Positions 43,732-55,081 of a stretch of 64,000 nucleotides of DNA are shown in pieces (position 1 is the first letter of the stretch; each line of letters opens with the position of its first letter). The position numbers and the translations under genes are program-made. The DNA lies in NCBI RefSeq assembly GCF_001592875.1, contig NZ_LSOF01000009.1, positions 92,737 through 156,736 on the forward strand, read 5' to 3'. Origin of the DNA: Pseudomonas sp. BMS12. Lineage in GTDB: Bacteria > Pseudomonadota > Gammaproteobacteria > Pseudomonadales > Pseudomonadaceae. Under the pieces are notes generated by a model that was given only the letters and a program-made list of their open reading frames with translations, made no database searches and was not told the origin of the DNA.

Positions 43732-44492
43732 CACTGCTCCGAGAGGTATTGCTGATATTCCGGCGTACCCGGATAGAGGCGTTTCAACTGCAGACCAAGA
43801 CTGGCCGCCTGGTCGCGGTCTTCGAAGACCCGAGCCAAGCGAATACCCAGCAGCAGGCTCTCAGGGCTTTGCCGACTCTGCTTGCTGAAGCTCTGATAGT
43901 AGGATTGCGCCGGGACATACTGCCCTTCGGCGTATGAAATCTGCGCCATATTCAACAGCGCGATCGGGCGGCCACTATTCATGCGCAGCGCCCGAGTGAA
44001 GTATTTCTTGGCCTGATCGCGCTGACCAAGCTGTAACGACGCCAGCCCCAGATTCTCGAAGACCCTGGAGCGCTCCGTGTAGAGCGTATCCTTGGATGCA
44101 ATGGTGAATTGCTCCACAGCCTGGGCGTACTGCTTCTGCTCGTAGAGAAAGCTGCCGTAGTTATTGTGCAGGCGGGCCTCGCCTTTGCTGAGGGAGATGG
44201 CCTTGCGAAAATGCTCGTCCGCCAGTGTGGGTTCCATTTCCTGCTGGAATACCAGCGCCAGGATGGCATGCGCCTCGGAGCTGGATGGATCGATCTCCAG
44301 AGCCTTGCGTAGTGGATCCTTGGCTTTTTCGGTAGAGCCTTGCTGCAGCTGTCCAACACCTAGCTGAATGTAGGCATCACGCGCCGCATCGCGCCCCTTG
44401 TCGGTGGTCAGAGGGTCAACCGACCCACCGGTTCTGACACAACCTACCAACAAACAGACAACCGACAGATAAAGCGCAGCGCGCAAAGTCAT
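43731..44492 (-). CDS. pilF: Type IV pilus biogenesis lipoprotein PilF (PilW), 253 aa
   Basis: Lipoprotein signal (RAALYLSVVCLLVGC) followed by about six TPR repeats (e.g. AIALLNMAQISYAEGQYVP-type units), the PilF layout. PilF assists assembly of the PilQ secretin. ATG 44492 is used because GGGGAGGGG precedes it by four bases; an ATG at 44510 overlaps rlmN by four. Confidence 0.91.
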   Translation of the reverse strand: MTLRAALYLSVVCLLVGCVRTGGSVDPLTTDKGRDAARDAYIQLGVGQLQQGSTEKAKDPLRKALEIDPSSSEAHAILALVFQQEMEPTLADEHFRKAISLSKGEARLHNNYGSFLYEQKQYAQAVEQFTIASKDTLYTERSRVFENLGLASLQLGQRDQAKKYFTRALRMNSGRPIALLNMAQISYAEGQYVPAQSYYQSFSKQSRQSPESLLLGIRLARVFEDRDQAASLGLQLKRLYPGTPEYQQYLSEQ

Positions 44493-44506
44493 GAAACCCC
44501 TCCCCT

Positions 44507-45649
44507 TCAATTTCGGTTATTTGCGCGCGGCTCTTCGGCCTCGCTGCTCAGCTGACGTACTGCAATATAACGCTCGCTACGGCGGGTGCGGTCTTGCACC
44601 TGGCCGACCAGCTGCCCGCAGGCGGCATCGATATCGTCCCCACGCGTGGTGCGTACGGTTACGTTGAAGCCGGCCTTGTGCAACAGATCCTGGAAGCGAC
44701 GGATAGCGTTGTTGCTCGGCCGTTCGTAACCGGAGAAGGGGAAGGGATTAAACGGAATCAGATTGATCTTGCAAGGAAAATCCTTGAGAAGTGCGATCAT
44801 CTGCGCAGCGTGCTCAGGCTGATCGTTGACCCCCTTGAGCAGGGTGTACTCGACCGTCAGATAGCGCTTGTCGCCCAGACCGTCGATATAGCGCCGACAG
44901 GCAGGAAGTAGCACATCCAGCGGGTACTTCTTGTTGATCGGCACCAACTGGTTACGCAGTTCGTCGTTCGGCGCATGTAGCGAAAGCGCCAATGCAACGT
45001 CTGTAACCTGCGCCAGCTTGTCGATCATCGGCACTACGCCGGAGGTGGATAACGTCACCTTGCGCTTGGAAATGCCGTAGCCGAGGTCATCCATCATGAG
45101 ATTCATGGCGGCGACGACGTTATCGAAATTCAGTAGGGGTTCGCCCATGCCCATCATCACCACGTTGGTGATGGCACGGTCGATCTTGGCCGGTACGGTG
45201 CCAAAGGATTTATTGGCAATCCACACCTGACCGATGATTTCTGCGGCAGTCAGGTCGCTGTTGAAGCCCTGCTTGCCGGTGGAACAGAAACTGCAATCCA
45301 GCGCACAGCCGGCCTGAGACGACACACATAGGGTGCCACGGCCGCCTTGCGGGATATACACGGTTTCGACGCAGCTGCCGGATGCCACGCGCACCACCCA
45401 CTTGCGGGTGCCATCGCTGGAAATATCCTGGCTGACCACTTCGGGACCGCGAATCTCGGCGCAGGCCTTGAGCTTGTCGCGCAAGGCCTTGCCGATATTG
45501 CTCATGGCGTCGAAGTCATCGACGCCAAAGTGGTGAATCCACTTCATCACCTGACCGGCACGGAAGCGCTTTTCCCCGATGGACTCGAAGAAGCTCTCCA
45601 GTTCTGGCTGGGTCAGCCCCAGCAGGTTGGTCTTGGTTGCATCAGTCAT
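44507..45649 (-). CDS. rlmN: 23S rRNA/tRNA adenine-C2 methyltransferase RlmN, 380 aa
   Basis: Radical SAM enzyme: the CxxxCxxC motif is CALDCSFC within [20 protein letters not shown], and the C-terminal catalytic Cys region is present ([10 protein letters not shown]). It methylates A2503 of 23S rRNA and A37 of certain tRNAs. It lies upstream of pilF and downstream of ndk. Confidence 0.94.
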   Translation of the reverse strand: MTDATKTNLLGLTQPELESFFESIGEKRFRAGQVMKWIHHFGVDDFDAMSNIGKALRDKLKACAEIRGPEVVSQDISSDGTRKWVVRVASGSCVETVYIPQGGRGTLCVSSQAGCALDCSFCSTGKQGFNSDLTAAEIIGQVWIANKSFGTVPAKIDRAITNVVMMGMGEPLLNFDNVVAAMNLMMDDLGYGISKRKVTLSTSGVVPMIDKLAQVTDVALALSLHAPNDELRNQLVPINKKYPLDVLLPACRRYIDGLGDKRYLTVEYTLLKGVNDQPEHAAQMIALLKDFPCKINLIPFNPFPFSGYERPSNNAIRRFQDLLHKAGFNVTVRTTRGDDIDAACGQLVGQVQDRTRRSERYIAVRQLSSEAEEPRANNRN

Positions 45650-45673
45650 GGATTCACCCTCGCCGGCTCGCGC

Positions 45674-46105
45674 TTAGCGAATGCGAGCGCACACCTCGGT
45701 GGCGGAGAAGAAGTAGGCGATTTCGCGAGCTGCGGAAGCCTCGGAATCGGAACCGTGGACGGCGTTCTCGTCGATGGACACGGCGAAGTCGGCGCGAATG
45801 GTACCGGCAGCGGCTTCTTTCGGGTTGGTGGCACCCATCAGCTCACGATTCTTCAGTACGGCGTCTTCGCCTTCCAGAACCTGAACGATGACCGGACCGG
45901 AGGTCATGAAGGCAACCAGATCCTTGAAGAAGCCACGCTCGCTGTGCTCGGCGTAGAAACCTGCGGCTTCGCGCTCGGACAGCTGAACCATCTTGGAAGC
46001 GACGACGCGCAGGCCGGCCTTCTCGAAACGGGTGGTGATTTCACCGATGACGTTCTTGGCAACGGCGTCGGGTTTGATGATGGAGAAAGTGCGTTGAACA
46101 GCCAT
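45674..46105 (-). CDS. ndk: Nucleoside diphosphate kinase, 143 aa
   Basis: It starts [18 protein letters not shown], the universal NDK start, and has the active-site His in a [23 protein letters not shown] context (VHGSDSEAS). It equilibrates NTP pools. Promoter-like sequence lies upstream. Confidence 0.95.
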   Translation of the reverse strand: MAVQRTFSIIKPDAVAKNVIGEITTRFEKAGLRVVASKMVQLSEREAAGFYAEHSERGFFKDLVAFMTSGPVIVQVLEGEDAVLKNRELMGATNPKEAAAGTIRADFAVSIDENAVHGSDSEASAAREIAYFFSATEVCARIR

Positions 46106-46135
46106 GTGAAGCTCCAGAGTTAAAGCGAAAAATTA

Positions 46136-46158
46136 AACCCGCGAATTATACGCGGGTT
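46136..46158 (-). promoter_or_regulatory. Probable ndk promoter with inverted repeat
   Basis: AACCCGCG and CGCGGGTT flank a - strand TATAAT (46145-46150), about 40 bases before ndk. It may serve both as -10 region and as a terminator-like stem for iscX. Confidence 0.6.
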
Positions 46159-46198
46159 AAGGGGAAATGCGTAGGGAGGCGCCCAGAGGCGCCATTAC

Positions 46199-46399
46199 TC
46201 AGTCGCGCTCTTCGATCCAGGCAGACTGAATGGCTTCCAGCACCTTCTCGCCACCACGCTGGGGATCATCGGAAAAGTCGGGCAAAGCCAGCACCCAACG
46301 GTGCAAATCGACGAAGTTGACGTAGCGCGGGTCGACATCCGGCTTGCTCTCGGCCAGCTCGATGGCGATATCCAGCACATCTGTCCATTTCAGGCTCAT
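46199..46399 (-). CDS. iscX: Iron-sulfur assembly protein IscX, 66 aa
   Basis: A short acidic protein with DVDPRYVNFVDLHRWVLALP, the IscX signature. IscX binds IscS and regulates cluster assembly. Last gene of the isc operon. Confidence 0.9.
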   Translation of the reverse strand: MSLKWTDVLDIAIELAESKPDVDPRYVNFVDLHRWVLALPDFSDDPQRGGEKVLEAIQSAWIEERD

Positions 46400-46413
46400 G
46401 ACAACTCCTTGAA

Positions 46414-46755
46414 TCAGTGCGGCGCCTCGGCGGCATGGTTGAGCGAGTACTTCGGGATCTCAACGGTCAGGTCTTCGGTCCCGACGATCGCCTGACAGGC
46501 GAGGCGCGACTGCGCCTCCAGCCCCCAGGCACGATCGAGAAAATCTTCCTCCAGATCGTCAGCCTCTTTCAGCGAATCGAAGCCCTCGCGAATGATGCAA
46601 TGGCACGTGGTACAGGCACAGACACCACCACAGGCGTTTTCCATCTCGATATGGTGCGCATGCGCCAGATCAAGAATGGACGTGCCGGGCTCTGCCTCGA
46701 CAACCATGCCTTCGGGACAGAACTTCTCATGTGGCAGAAAAATGACCTGCGGCAT
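46414..46755 (-). CDS. fdx: [2Fe-2S] ferredoxin of the Isc system, 113 aa
   Basis: Adrenodoxin-type cluster ligands: CGGVCACTTCHC followed by a C-terminal RLACQAIVG. It donates electrons in cluster assembly. Its ATG shares one base with the hscA stop. Confidence 0.94.
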   Translation of the reverse strand: MPQVIFLPHEKFCPEGMVVEAEPGTSILDLAHAHHIEMENACGGVCACTTCHCIIREGFDSLKEADDLEEDFLDRAWGLEAQSRLACQAIVGTEDLTVEIPKYSLNHAAEAPH

Positions 46756-48623
46756 CAGTTACCCTCGATTTCATTCAGATTACGCCCCGCCAGTGCGGCT
46801 TTCACCGTCGAATCCAGGCGGCGCGCCGCAAAAGCATCGGTCACCTGCGACAGCTGTTTTGTCTGCCGCTCGATGGCATGAGCGTCAGTGCCACCCATCA
46901 GCTCGATCAGCTCCTGCACCTGCAGCTCTATGACCATGCGCTCTTCGGCGTCGAGCAAACGCTCGCCATCGACCTGCAAGGCAGCCTGTACCGCCTCAAC
47001 CAGGCGCTGCGCCTCGACCTGCAGCTCACGCAGAGCGCGGGCCGCTTTGTCGTCACCGGCATGACTGAAGGAGTCCTGCAGCATGCGCGCGATTTCACCA
47101 TCGGTCAGACCGTAGGAGGGTTTGACCTGGATGCTGGCCTCCACACCGGAACCCAACTCGCGCGCAGCAACGCTTAGCAGGCCATCGGCATCGACCTGGA
47201 AGGTCACGCGAATCTTCGCCGCCCCGGCAACCATGGGCGGGATACCGCGCAACTCGAAGCGCGCCAGGGAGCGACAGTCCTTGATCAACTCGCGCTCGCC
47301 TTGCAGCACGTGCACGGCAAGGGCGGTCTGGCCGTCCTTGTAGGTGGTGAAGTCCTGCGCCCGCGCCACCGGAATGGTGGTGTTGCGCGGGACGATCTTC
47401 TCCATCAGCCCACCCATGGTTTCCAGGCCGAGGGACAGCGGAATCACATCGAGCAGCAAGAGCTCCTCGCCATCGCCACGCTGATTGCCGGCCAGGGTAT
47501 CGGCCTGGATCGCAGCACCGATGGCCACCACCTGATCCGGATCGATATCGGTCAACGGCTCGCGCCCGAACAACTCGCCGACCGCCGCGCGCACCCGCGG
47601 CACACGCGTGGAGCCGCCGACCATGACCACCGCCTCGACCTCATCGATCTCGATATCGGCGTCGCGCACCGCACGACGACAGGCCTTGAGGCTGCGCGCA
47701 ACCATAGGCGCGATCAACTCCTCGAACTGGCTACGAGTCAGGCGAGCGGACCAACCGCCATGAGCCACCTCGACCACCTCGGCAGCCGTCAGCGTCTCTT
47801 TGGCCGCACAGGCAGTCTGCAGCAGACTGCGCTGGGTGGCCGGATCGAGATCACTGGACAGGCCAGCCTGCTCGATGATCCAGCTGGCAATGGCATGATC
47901 GAAGTCGTCGCCACCCAGGGCGCTGTCGCCACCAGTGGCCAGCACCTCGAATACGCCACGGGTCAGGCGCAGGATGGAAATATCGAAAGTACCGCCACCC
48001 AGGTCATAGATGGCGACCACGCCTTCGGCGCCCTTATCCAGGCCGTAGGCCACCGCGGCGGCAGTTGGCTCGTTGAGCAGGCGCAGCACGTTGAGACCGG
48101 CAAAGCGGGCAGCATCCTTGGTGGCCTGGCGCTGGGAGTCATCGAAATAGGCCGGAACGGTGATCACCGCACCGACCAACTCGCCACCCAAGGCATCCTC
48201 GGCACGCTGGCGTAGCGCACGCAGAATATCCGCCGAAACCTCGACCGGACTTTTGACACCCTGTGCCGTCTCGATGAACGGCATGTGCGACTCGCCTTCG
48301 GCAAAGCGGTAAGGCAACTGCTCGCCCAACTGCTTGACGTCCGCCAGGCCTCTCCCCATCAGACGCTTGACCGACAGCACGGTATTCAGCGGATCCTGCG
48401 CGGCGGCCAGTTTGGCCGACTGACCGACCTCGACCCGATCGGCGTGATAGCGCACTGCGGAGGGCAGAATCACTTGCCCTTCGGCATCAGCCAGCGGCTC
48501 GGAAAGACCGCTGCGCACGGCAGCGACCAGCGAATTGGTGGTACCCAGGTCGATCCCCACCGCCAGGCGGCGCTGGTGGGGTTGCGGGCTCTGTCCGGGC
48601 TCGGCGATCTGCAGTAGGGCCAT
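46755..48623 (-). CDS. hscA: Hsp70-type chaperone HscA, 622 aa
   Basis: Hsp70 ATPase start [18 protein letters not shown], then [13 protein letters not shown], and a substrate-binding domain in the C-terminal third. HscA with HscB releases Fe-S clusters from IscU. Gene order hscB-hscA-fdx is conserved. Confidence 0.95.
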   Translation of the reverse strand: MALLQIAEPGQSPQPHQRRLAVGIDLGTTNSLVAAVRSGLSEPLADAEGQVILPSAVRYHADRVEVGQSAKLAAAQDPLNTVLSVKRLMGRGLADVKQLGEQLPYRFAEGESHMPFIETAQGVKSPVEVSADILRALRQRAEDALGGELVGAVITVPAYFDDSQRQATKDAARFAGLNVLRLLNEPTAAAVAYGLDKGAEGVVAIYDLGGGTFDISILRLTRGVFEVLATGGDSALGGDDFDHAIASWIIEQAGLSSDLDPATQRSLLQTACAAKETLTAAEVVEVAHGGWSARLTRSQFEELIAPMVARSLKACRRAVRDADIEIDEVEAVVMVGGSTRVPRVRAAVGELFGREPLTDIDPDQVVAIGAAIQADTLAGNQRGDGEELLLLDVIPLSLGLETMGGLMEKIVPRNTTIPVARAQDFTTYKDGQTALAVHVLQGERELIKDCRSLARFELRGIPPMVAGAAKIRVTFQVDADGLLSVAARELGSGVEASIQVKPSYGLTDGEIARMLQDSFSHAGDDKAARALRELQVEAQRLVEAVQAALQVDGERLLDAEERMVIELQVQELIELMGGTDAHAIERQTKQLSQVTDAFAARRLDSTVKAALAGRNLNEIEGN

Positions 48624-48664
48624 GGTGCTCTGAATGTCAGGCGCGCAGCACGAGCTGCGCCGGG

Positions 48665-49186
48665 TTAATCGTCGAGGCGCTCTTCCAGGTCGCGCACTTC
48701 GTGGGCCAGCTTGTCGAGAAATTGCATGCGACGCACCAGGCGCTCGGCCTCTTCGCGGCGCGAAGCATCATCCCAGCAAGTGGCAAAATCTTGCTCCAGC
48801 TCATCCTGAGCCAGCTTCAGACGTTTCTTGAATGTCGCCACACCCGCGAGATCGGCACTGTCCTGCAGGTCTTCCAGCTCCTCGCGCCAGCGCATCTGCT
48901 GGAGCAGAAACTCGGGATCCTGCACCGTCACTTCCAGCGGCAATTCGCGACCACGCAAGGCCAGCAGGTAAAGTGCACGGCGCGGCGCACTCTTCAGGGT
49001 CTGATAGGCCTCGTTGAGGCTCGCCGAGCGCTCCAGCGCCAGGCGCTGCTCACGCTCGGACGCATCGGCGAAGCGATCCGGATGCACGGCCTTGGCCAGC
49101 TCGCGGTAACGCGACGAGAGCTGACTCAGATCCAGGTGGAAATCCGGCTTCAGCTCGAACAGGGCGAAATGACAGGGACTACCCAC
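48665..49186 (-). CDS. hscB: Co-chaperone HscB, 173 aa
   Basis: A J-domain with HPDRFADAS (the HPD motif, residue ~36) and a C-terminal helical IscU-binding domain. Start is GTG at 49186 ([15 protein letters not shown] is the conserved beginning); the in-frame upstream ATG would add 13 unrelated residues. Confidence 0.91.
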   Translation of the reverse strand: MGSPCHFALFELKPDFHLDLSQLSSRYRELAKAVHPDRFADASEREQRLALERSASLNEAYQTLKSAPRRALYLLALRGRELPLEVTVQDPEFLLQQMRWREELEDLQDSADLAGVATFKKRLKLAQDELEQDFATCWDDASRREEAERLVRRMQFLDKLAHEVRDLEERLDD

Positions 49187-49194
49187 GCAAAGCC

Positions 49195-49518
49195 TCAGAT
49201 ATTGAAGCTCTCGCCGCAGCCACACTCGCCGCGCACGTTGGGGTTATTGAACTTGAAGCCTTCATTGAGCCCCTCGCGAGTGAAGTCCAGCTCGGTGCCG
49301 TCGAGGTAGACAAGGCTTTTCGGGTCGATGATGACTTTCACGCCATGACTTTCGAACACCTGATCCTCACCCGCCACTTCATCGACGAACTCCAGCACAT
49401 AAGCCAGGCCGGAGCAGCCCGTGGTGCGCACACCCAGGCGTATACCCTCGCCCTTGCCGCGCCCATCGAGGGAGCGCTGCACATGGCGGGCTGCGGCTTC
49501 GGTCATGGTGATGGCCAT
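49195..49518 (-). CDS. iscA: A-type iron-sulfur carrier IscA, 107 aa
   Basis: The three conserved Cys appear as [10 protein letters not shown] and [11 protein letters not shown] at the C terminus. The protein starts [13 protein letters not shown] at ATG 49518. It carries nascent clusters to targets. Confidence 0.95.
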   Translation of the reverse strand: MAITMTEAAARHVQRSLDGRGKGEGIRLGVRTTGCSGLAYVLEFVDEVAGEDQVFESHGVKVIIDPKSLVYLDGTELDFTREGLNEGFKFNNPNVRGECGCGESFNI

Positions 49519-49534
49519 AGCAATTCCTCGGATA

Positions 49535-49921
49535 TCAGAGCAGACCTTTCTTCTGCTTGTAGTCGCGTACAGCGGCCTTGATGGCATCTTCGGCGAGCAC
49601 GGAGCAGTGAATCTTCACCGGCGGCAGCGCCAGTTCTTCGGCCAGCTGAGTGTTCTTGATGGTTTCGGCTTCATCCAGGGTCTTGCCCTTCATCCACTCG
49701 GTGGCGAGGGAGCTGGAGGCGATGGCCGAACCACAACCGTAGGTCTTGAACTTCGCGTCTTCGATGACACCCTGCTCGTTGACCTTGATCTGCAAACGCA
49801 TCACGTCACCACAGGCCGGCGCACCGACCATGCCGGTACCGACGTCCGGGTCCTCGGCGTCCATCTTGCCAACGTTGCGCGGATTTTCGTAATGATCGAT
49901 GACCTTTTCACTGTACGACAT
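49535..49921 (-). CDS. iscU: Iron-sulfur scaffold IscU, 128 aa
   Basis: Conserved ligands [25 protein letters not shown] and [12 protein letters not shown] are present. IscU builds the [2Fe-2S] cluster with IscS. Confidence 0.96.
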   Translation of the reverse strand: MSYSEKVIDHYENPRNVGKMDAEDPDVGTGMVGAPACGDVMRLQIKVNEQGVIEDAKFKTYGCGSAIASSSLATEWMKGKTLDEAETIKNTQLAEELALPPVKIHCSVLAEDAIKAAVRDYKQKKGLL

Positions 49922-49968
49922 GGTGCAATTCCTCTCTCATCAGGTGCCGCTCTACAGGCGACTAAAAC

Positions 49969-51183
49969 TCAGTGTGCCTGCCATTCGACCTTGGACAGGT
50001 CGACACCCTCTTTGAACATATCCCACAGCGGCGACAGCTCACGCAGCTTGTTCACCGCACCGGCCACCTTGCTGGCGGCGTAATCGATCTCTTCTTCGGT
50101 GGTGAAGCGACCGAAGGTGAAGCGAATCGAGCTGTGTGCCAGTTCGTCATTACGCCCCAGCGCACGCAGCACATAGGAAGGCTCGAGGGAGGCCGAGGTA
50201 CAGGCGGAGCCGGAGGAAACCGCCAGATCCTTGAGCGCCATGATCAGCGACTCGCCTTCCACGTAGTTGAAGCTCAGGTTCAGGTTGTGCGGCACGCGCT
50301 GAGTCATGCTGCCGTTGATATACAGCTCCTCCATGCCCTCGACCTGCTTGTAGAAGCGGTCGCGCAGAGCAAGGATGCGCTGGTTTTCCTGAACCATCTC
50401 TTCCTTGGCAATACGGAAGGCCTCGCCCATACCAACGATCTGGTGAGTCGCCAGGGTGCCGGAACGCATACCGCGCTCATGACCGCCACCGTGAATCAGC
50501 GCCTCCAGACGTACGCGCGGCTTGCGGCGCACATAGAGCGCGCCAATGCCTTTCGGGCCGTAGGTCTTGTGGGCGGAGAAGGACATCAGGTCGACCTTCA
50601 TGGTTTCCAGGTCGATTGCCACCTTACCGGTGGACTGTGCCGCATCGACATGGAACAGCACACCGCGCGAGCGGGTCAGCTCACCAATGGCGGCGATGTC
50701 GTTGATGGTGCCGATCTCGTTGTTGACGTGCATGATCGACACCAGAATGGTGTCCTCACGCAGCGCCGCCTCGACCATGGCCGGAGTTACGATGCCGTCT
50801 TCACCCGGCTCAATGTAGGTGACCTCGAAGCCTTCGCGCTCCAGCTGGCGAGTCGTATCCAGCACCGCTTTGTGCTCGATCTTCGACGTGATGATGTGCT
50901 TGCCTTTGCTGCCATAGAAGTGCGCAACACCCTTGATGGCCAGGTTGTCGGACTCGGTAGCACCGGAGGTCCAGACGATCTCGCGCGGGTCGGCATTGAC
51001 CAGCTCGGCGACCTGGCGGCGAGCATTCTCCACGGACTCTTCAGCCTTCCAGCCAAAGGCATGGGAGCGCGAGGCCGGGTTGCCAAAGTTGCCATCCACC
51101 AGCAGGCACTCACTCATCTTTTGCGCAACGCGCGGATCAACCGGAGTGGTGGCGGAATAATCGAGGTAAATCGGCAATCTCAT
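49969..51183 (-). CDS. iscS: Cysteine desulfurase IscS, 404 aa
   Basis: PLP Lys in [13 protein letters not shown] and the catalytic Cys in [14 protein letters not shown]. Length 404 is normal. It supplies sulfur to IscU and to tRNA thiolation. Confidence 0.96.
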   Translation of the reverse strand: MRLPIYLDYSATTPVDPRVAQKMSECLLVDGNFGNPASRSHAFGWKAEESVENARRQVAELVNADPREIVWTSGATESDNLAIKGVAHFYGSKGKHIITSKIEHKAVLDTTRQLEREGFEVTYIEPGEDGIVTPAMVEAALREDTILVSIMHVNNEIGTINDIAAIGELTRSRGVLFHVDAAQSTGKVAIDLETMKVDLMSFSAHKTYGPKGIGALYVRRKPRVRLEALIHGGGHERGMRSGTLATHQIVGMGEAFRIAKEEMVQENQRILALRDRFYKQVEGMEELYINGSMTQRVPHNLNLSFNYVEGESLIMALKDLAVSSGSACTSASLEPSYVLRALGRNDELAHSSIRFTFGRFTTEEEIDYAASKVAGAVNKLRELSPLWDMFKEGVDLSKVEWQAH

Positions 51184-51214
51184 CAGGTATCTCCTATTCA
51201 GGCAGGCGCCCTGC

Positions 51215-51706
51215 TCACTCGATGGCGGACGCTTCTATCTTGTCCAACTGCGGCATCCTGCCGTTGCAGCGACGCTGATCCTGACGCTGGGCAACTTCCT
51301 GCACTTCGCGCCGGGTCACCAGATCAGCCAGGCTGATGCCGCTAAGAAACTCGTGAATCTGCTGACTGAGATCGCACCACAGGTGGTGGGTCAGACAGGT
51401 ATCGCCGGAATGGCAATCGCCCATGCCCTGGCAACGCGTGGCATCGACCGATTCATTGACCGCATCGATGACCTGAGCCACCTGGATCACACGCATATCC
51501 CGCGACAATTGATAGCCGCCACCGGGGCCGCGCACACTGCTGACCAGATTGCCGCGCCGCAGCTTGGCGAAAAGCTGCTCCAGATAGGACAGGGAAATAC
51601 CCTGCCGCTCGGAGATATCCGCCAGCGACACAGGCCCGCTCTGGGCATGCAGCGCCAGATCGAGCATGGCGGTAACGGCGTAGCGGCCTTTAGTGGTCAG
51701 ACGCAT
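51215..51706 (-). CDS. iscR: Iron-sulfur-sensing regulator IscR, 163 aa
   Basis: Rrf2-family winged helix starts [20 protein letters not shown]. The cluster ligands are [13 protein letters not shown]. IscR represses the isc operon when Fe-S status is adequate, and it is the first gene of the operon, downstream of two IscR-like sites. Confidence 0.95.
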   Translation of the reverse strand: MRLTTKGRYAVTAMLDLALHAQSGPVSLADISERQGISLSYLEQLFAKLRRGNLVSSVRGPGGGYQLSRDMRVIQVAQVIDAVNESVDATRCQGMGDCHSGDTCLTHHLWCDLSQQIHEFLSGISLADLVTRREVQEVAQRQDQRRCNGRMPQLDKIEASAIE

Positions 51707-51739
51707 GGTTTCGCACCACGGGTGAACTGAGTTGCGACG

Positions 51740-51798
51740 ATTATCGCCTTTTCCGACTATTTAGGTCAACTATAAGACCAATCAAAATAGTCGGATTT
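51740..51798 (-). promoter_or_regulatory. isc promoter with two IscR type-1-like sites
   Basis: On the - strand -35 TTGACC (51764-51769) and -10 GATAAT (51740-51745) with 18-base spacing. One IscR-like site (51749-51773, ATAGTTGACC...AGTCGG) overlaps the -35 box; a second (51772-51798, CCGACTATTTTGATTGGTC) lies next to it upstream. The pair resembles the two-site layout known from E. coli. Confidence 0.77.
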
Positions 51799-51839
51799 AG
51801 CAACGCAACGGGGCGCGAATCATAGCAGACTACGCAATC

Positions 51840-52619
51840 TCAGGCAGCCGGCTTGTCGCCCTGCTCCTTGCACACGTCAGCGAAGTCTTCGTCACGCAGC
51901 ACCGGCAGGTCTTTCGCGCAGTAATCGCTGCCCAGCGCCTTGAGCGCCGAGCACATGCCCTCCAGACGACCGTCGACGGCATGCAGGTGATCGAGCAACT
52001 GACCAATGGCGCGCGCCACTGGATCAGGCATGTCCTGACTGACACCATAAGCATCGAAGCCGAGCTTCTCGGCCATCGCTTGGCGCTTGGCCTCCTGCTC
52101 GTCGTCACTCTTGACAATGATCCGCCCCGGAATCCCGACCACGGTAGCCCCAGCCGGCACCTCCTTGGTCACCACAGCATTGGAGCCGACCTTGGCACCC
52201 GCACCGACGGTAAAGGGACCGAGCACCTTGGCACCGGCACCGACCACCACACCATCTTCCAGGGTCGGGTGACGCTTGCCTTTATTCCAACTGGTACCAC
52301 CCAGAGTCACCCCCTGGTAGAGCGTCACATCGTTGCCGATTTCCGCAGTTTCACCGATGACGATGCCCATGCCGTGATCGATGAAGAAGCGCCGACCGAT
52401 CTTCGCCCCCGGATGAATCTCGATCCCGGTCAGCCAGCGTCCGAAGTTCGATACCAGGCGCGCCAACCACTTCCAGCCGCCACCCCACAGCGCATGCGCC
52501 AGGCGATGCAACCACACGGCATGCAACCCCGGATAGCAGGTCACCACCTCGAAGGCATTGCGCGCCGCCGGATCACGATGGAACACACTCTGGATATCCT
52601 CGCGCATACGCTCAAACAT
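51840..52619 (-). CDS. cysE: Serine acetyltransferase CysE, 259 aa
   Basis: The left-handed beta-helix with hexapeptide repeats includes [20 protein letters not shown] and [13 protein letters not shown]. It makes O-acetylserine for cysteine synthesis, which feeds IscS. ATG 52619 ([10 protein letters not shown]) is used. It overlaps trmJ by eight bases. Confidence 0.93.
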   Translation of the reverse strand: MFERMREDIQSVFHRDPAARNAFEVVTCYPGLHAVWLHRLAHALWGGGWKWLARLVSNFGRWLTGIEIHPGAKIGRRFFIDHGMGIVIGETAEIGNDVTLYQGVTLGGTSWNKGKRHPTLEDGVVVGAGAKVLGPFTVGAGAKVGSNAVVTKEVPAGATVVGIPGRIIVKSDDEQEAKRQAMAEKLGFDAYGVSQDMPDPVARAIGQLLDHLHAVDGRLEGMCSALKALGSDYCAKDLPVLRDEDFADVCKEQGDKPAA

Positions 52620-53391
52620 CGTCTTCTCTCCGCTTGTGGGGCTCGCCGCGCACCACCTTCTGGGTTTCCGTGAGGATGCCACGCAGAATGTTCATTTCCA
52701 GCTTGCTGATGCCCGAGCGCCCATACAAGCGACGCAGCCGCGACATCAGGTGACGCGGCTTGGCCGGATCGAGGAAGCCGATATCCACCAGCGTACTCTC
52801 GAGATGGCCATAGAAAAGCTCCAGCTCATCCGTGGTCACCGGCTGGGTATTGAGCATTGCCGTCGTTTCCAGCTTGCTCATCTTGGTTGGCTGCCCTTGC
52901 GCCGCCAACCAGGCCATGCGCACCTCATAAGCCAGCACCTGCACTGCGGCCGCCAGGTTCAGCGAGCTGAACTCCGGATTCGAGGGGATATGCACATGAA
53001 ACTGACAGCGCTGCAGCTCATCATTGGTCAGCCCGGCATATTCGCGCCCGAACACCAGAGCCACCTCACCACCCTGCTCCACATGCTGCAGAGAGGTCGT
53101 CGCGCATTCACGCGGATCCAGCAGCGGCCAGGGGATGCGCCGGTCACGCGCGCTGGTACCGAGCGCCACGCTGCAACCGACCAAAGCCTCCTCAAGAGTC
53201 GAGACCACAACCGCCGAGTCAAGGATATCGGTAGCGCCTGAGGCGCGCGCCACCGCCTCACCACTGGGGAAGTCCTCAGGATCGACCAGCACCAGACGCG
53301 ACAGGCCCATGTTCTTCATGGCCCGCGCGGCGCCGCCTATGTTGCCGGGATGACTGGTATTGACCAGAACCACACGAATATTCTGCAGCAC
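52612..53391 (-). CDS. trmJ: tRNA (C/U32 2'-O) methyltransferase TrmJ, 259 aa
   Basis: SPOUT-fold methyltransferase: [20 protein letters not shown] start and [20 protein letters not shown] motif region, then [13 protein letters not shown]. It methylates position 32 of several tRNAs. Transcribed leftwards ahead of cysE. Confidence 0.92.
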   Translation of the reverse strand: MLQNIRVVLVNTSHPGNIGGAARAMKNMGLSRLVLVDPEDFPSGEAVARASGATDILDSAVVVSTLEEALVGCSVALGTSARDRRIPWPLLDPRECATTSLQHVEQGGEVALVFGREYAGLTNDELQRCQFHVHIPSNPEFSSLNLAAAVQVLAYEVRMAWLAAQGQPTKMSKLETTAMLNTQPVTTDELELFYGHLESTLVDIGFLDPAKPRHLMSRLRRLYGRSGISKLEMNILRGILTETQKVVRGEPHKRREDDV

Positions 53392-53538
53392 GCCTGCTCC
53401 GCCGAGGATGCGAAAGGGCCATGAATGTTACAGAAGGCCACAGCCCAATGCCATGCACTACGACGTACCGGCTGCGCAGAAAAAGCTAGTCTGTTAGAAT
53501 GCTCGGCTTTCTTCTTTAACGACCCAGGTGAACCTTCC

Positions 53539-54354
53539 ATGCAGCCTATGCTGAATATCGCGCTGCGCGCTGCGCGCAGTGCCGGCGAACTGATTATCCG
53601 CTCCGTCGAACGCCTGGACGTCATCTCGGTCAACGAGAAGGATGCCCACGACTACGTCAGCGAAGTCGATCGCGCCGCCGAGCAAACCATCATCCAAGCG
53701 CTGCAGAAGGCCTACCCGACCCACGGCTTCCTCGGCGAGGAAGGCGGCAGCATTGCCGGCACCGGCGAAGGCGCCGATTACCAGTGGATCATCGACCCAC
53801 TGGACGGCACCACCAACTTCCTGCGCGGCGTGCCGCACTTCGCCGTCAGCATCGCCTGCAAATACCGTGGCCGCCTGGAGCACGCCGTGGTGCTCGACCC
53901 GGTGCGCCAGGAAGAGTTCACCGCCAGCCGTGGCCGCGGCGCAGCCGTCAACGGTCGCCGCATCCGCGTGAGCAATCGCAAGAGCCTGGACGGCGCCCTG
54001 CTCGGCACCGGCTTCCCCTTCCGCAACGATCAGGTCGACAACCTGGACAACTACCTGGGCATGTTCCGCAGCCTGGTCGGCCAGACCGCCGGCATCCGCC
54101 GCGCCGGCGCCGCCAGCCTGGACCTGGCTTATGTAGCCTCTGGCCGCTACGACGCCTTCTGGGAGTTCGGTCTGTCCGAATGGGACATGGCAGCCGGCGC
54201 CCTGCTGATCCAGGAAGCGGGCGGCCTGATCAGCGACTTCAGCGGCGGCCACGACTTCCTTGAGAAGGGCCAGATCGTTGCCGGCAACACCAAGTGCTTC
54301 AAGGCCGTCCTCACCGCCATCCAGCCGCACCTGGCGCCGTCGATGAAGCGCTGA
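53539..54354 (+). CDS. suhB: Inositol monophosphatase family protein SuhB, 271 aa
   Basis: The metal-binding motifs are GEEGG (about residue 67-71), IIDPLDGTTNFL (84-95) and WDMAAGALLIQEAGG (215-229). SuhB acts in rRNA transcription antitermination in addition to its phosphatase activity. ATG 53539 begins MQPMLNIALRAARSAG. Divergent from trmJ; a strong terminator follows. Confidence 0.94.
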   Translation: MQPMLNIALRAARSAGELIIRSVERLDVISVNEKDAHDYVSEVDRAAEQTIIQALQKAYPTHGFLGEEGGSIAGTGEGADYQWIIDPLDGTTNFLRGVPHFAVSIACKYRGRLEHAVVLDPVRQEEFTASRGRGAAVNGRRIRVSNRKSLDGALLGTGFPFRNDQVDNLDNYLGMFRSLVGQTAGIRRAGAASLDLAYVASGRYDAFWEFGLSEWDMAAGALLIQEAGGLISDFSGGHDFLEKGQIVAGNTKCFKAVLTAIQPHLAPSMKR

Positions 54355-54366
54355 TAAACGCCCAAT

Positions 54367-54396
54367 AAAAAAACCGCCCACAAGGGCGGTTTTTTT
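54367..54396. terminator. Bidirectional terminator after suhB
   Basis: AAAAAAACCGCCC/GGGCGGTTTTTTT. Confidence 0.92.
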
Positions 54397-54407
54397 ATAC
54401 CTGGTAT

Positions 54408-54947
54408 TTACTGGGCCTGCTGCACCAGCACCAGCTGCCCCTGCTCATTGACCGGAATCCGGTTGCCCGGATCACGATCCATGCGCACCTGACCAACCTT
54501 GCCATCCAACTGATACTTCACGTCGTAGCCGACCACCTTCTCGCTCGCATCCATCACCGTATTGCAGCGGGTTTCAGTAGTGGTATAGGTGTCACGCTCC
54601 TGCATGCCTTCCTGCACCTTGTTGCCGGCGTAGCCGCCACCAACCGCACCGGCCACGGTGGCGATCTTCTTGCCATTACCACCACCGACTTGGTTACCCA
54701 ACAGGCCACCCACCACTGCACCGATGGCAGTACCGGCGATCTGATGCTGGTCCTTGACCGGAGCCTGACGCGTTACCGCGACGTCCTTGCACACCTCACG
54801 CGGGGTCTTGATGGTTTCCTTGACTGGCTGCACGGCCAGCACTTCGGCGTAGCTTGGGCCGCTGACCAGGCTGTAAGTGGCGACTGCACCGCCGGCAGTA
54901 ACACCCACCGCACCCAGCACCGCACCCACGATCATCGACTTGTTCAT
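54408..54947 (-). CDS. Glycine-zipper 2TM (SlyB/Rick17kDa-type) protein, 179 aa
   Basis: N-terminal helix KSMIVGAVLGAVGVTAGGAV (residues 3-22), then a glycine zipper (AGTAIGAVVGGLLGNQVGGG, AGAVGGGYAGNKV) at about residues 70-105, and a soluble C-terminal part. Glycine-zipper envelope proteins of this type lie at the membrane and respond to envelope stress. The same gene stands between suhB and secF in pseudomonads (PA3819-like). Start at ATG 54947. Confidence 0.82.
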   Translation of the reverse strand: MNKSMIVGAVLGAVGVTAGGAVATYSLVSGPSYAEVLAVQPVKETIKTPREVCKDVAVTRQAPVKDQHQIAGTAIGAVVGGLLGNQVGGGNGKKIATVAGAVGGGYAGNKVQEGMQERDTYTTTETRCNTVMDASEKVVGYDVKYQLDGKVGQVRMDRDPGNRIPVNEQGQLVLVQQAQ

Positions 54948-55081
54948 CTCGCCCTCCTCAGGCTTTTTCGAGCGTCTTTTCCGCCCTCGCTCCAAGCCTT
55001 GGAGGCTCCAGCTTGGACCGAGTTCCTCGAAACGCAAGGCAGCGCCGACAAATGGGACAGGTGTCACAGCCCAGAAACGAC

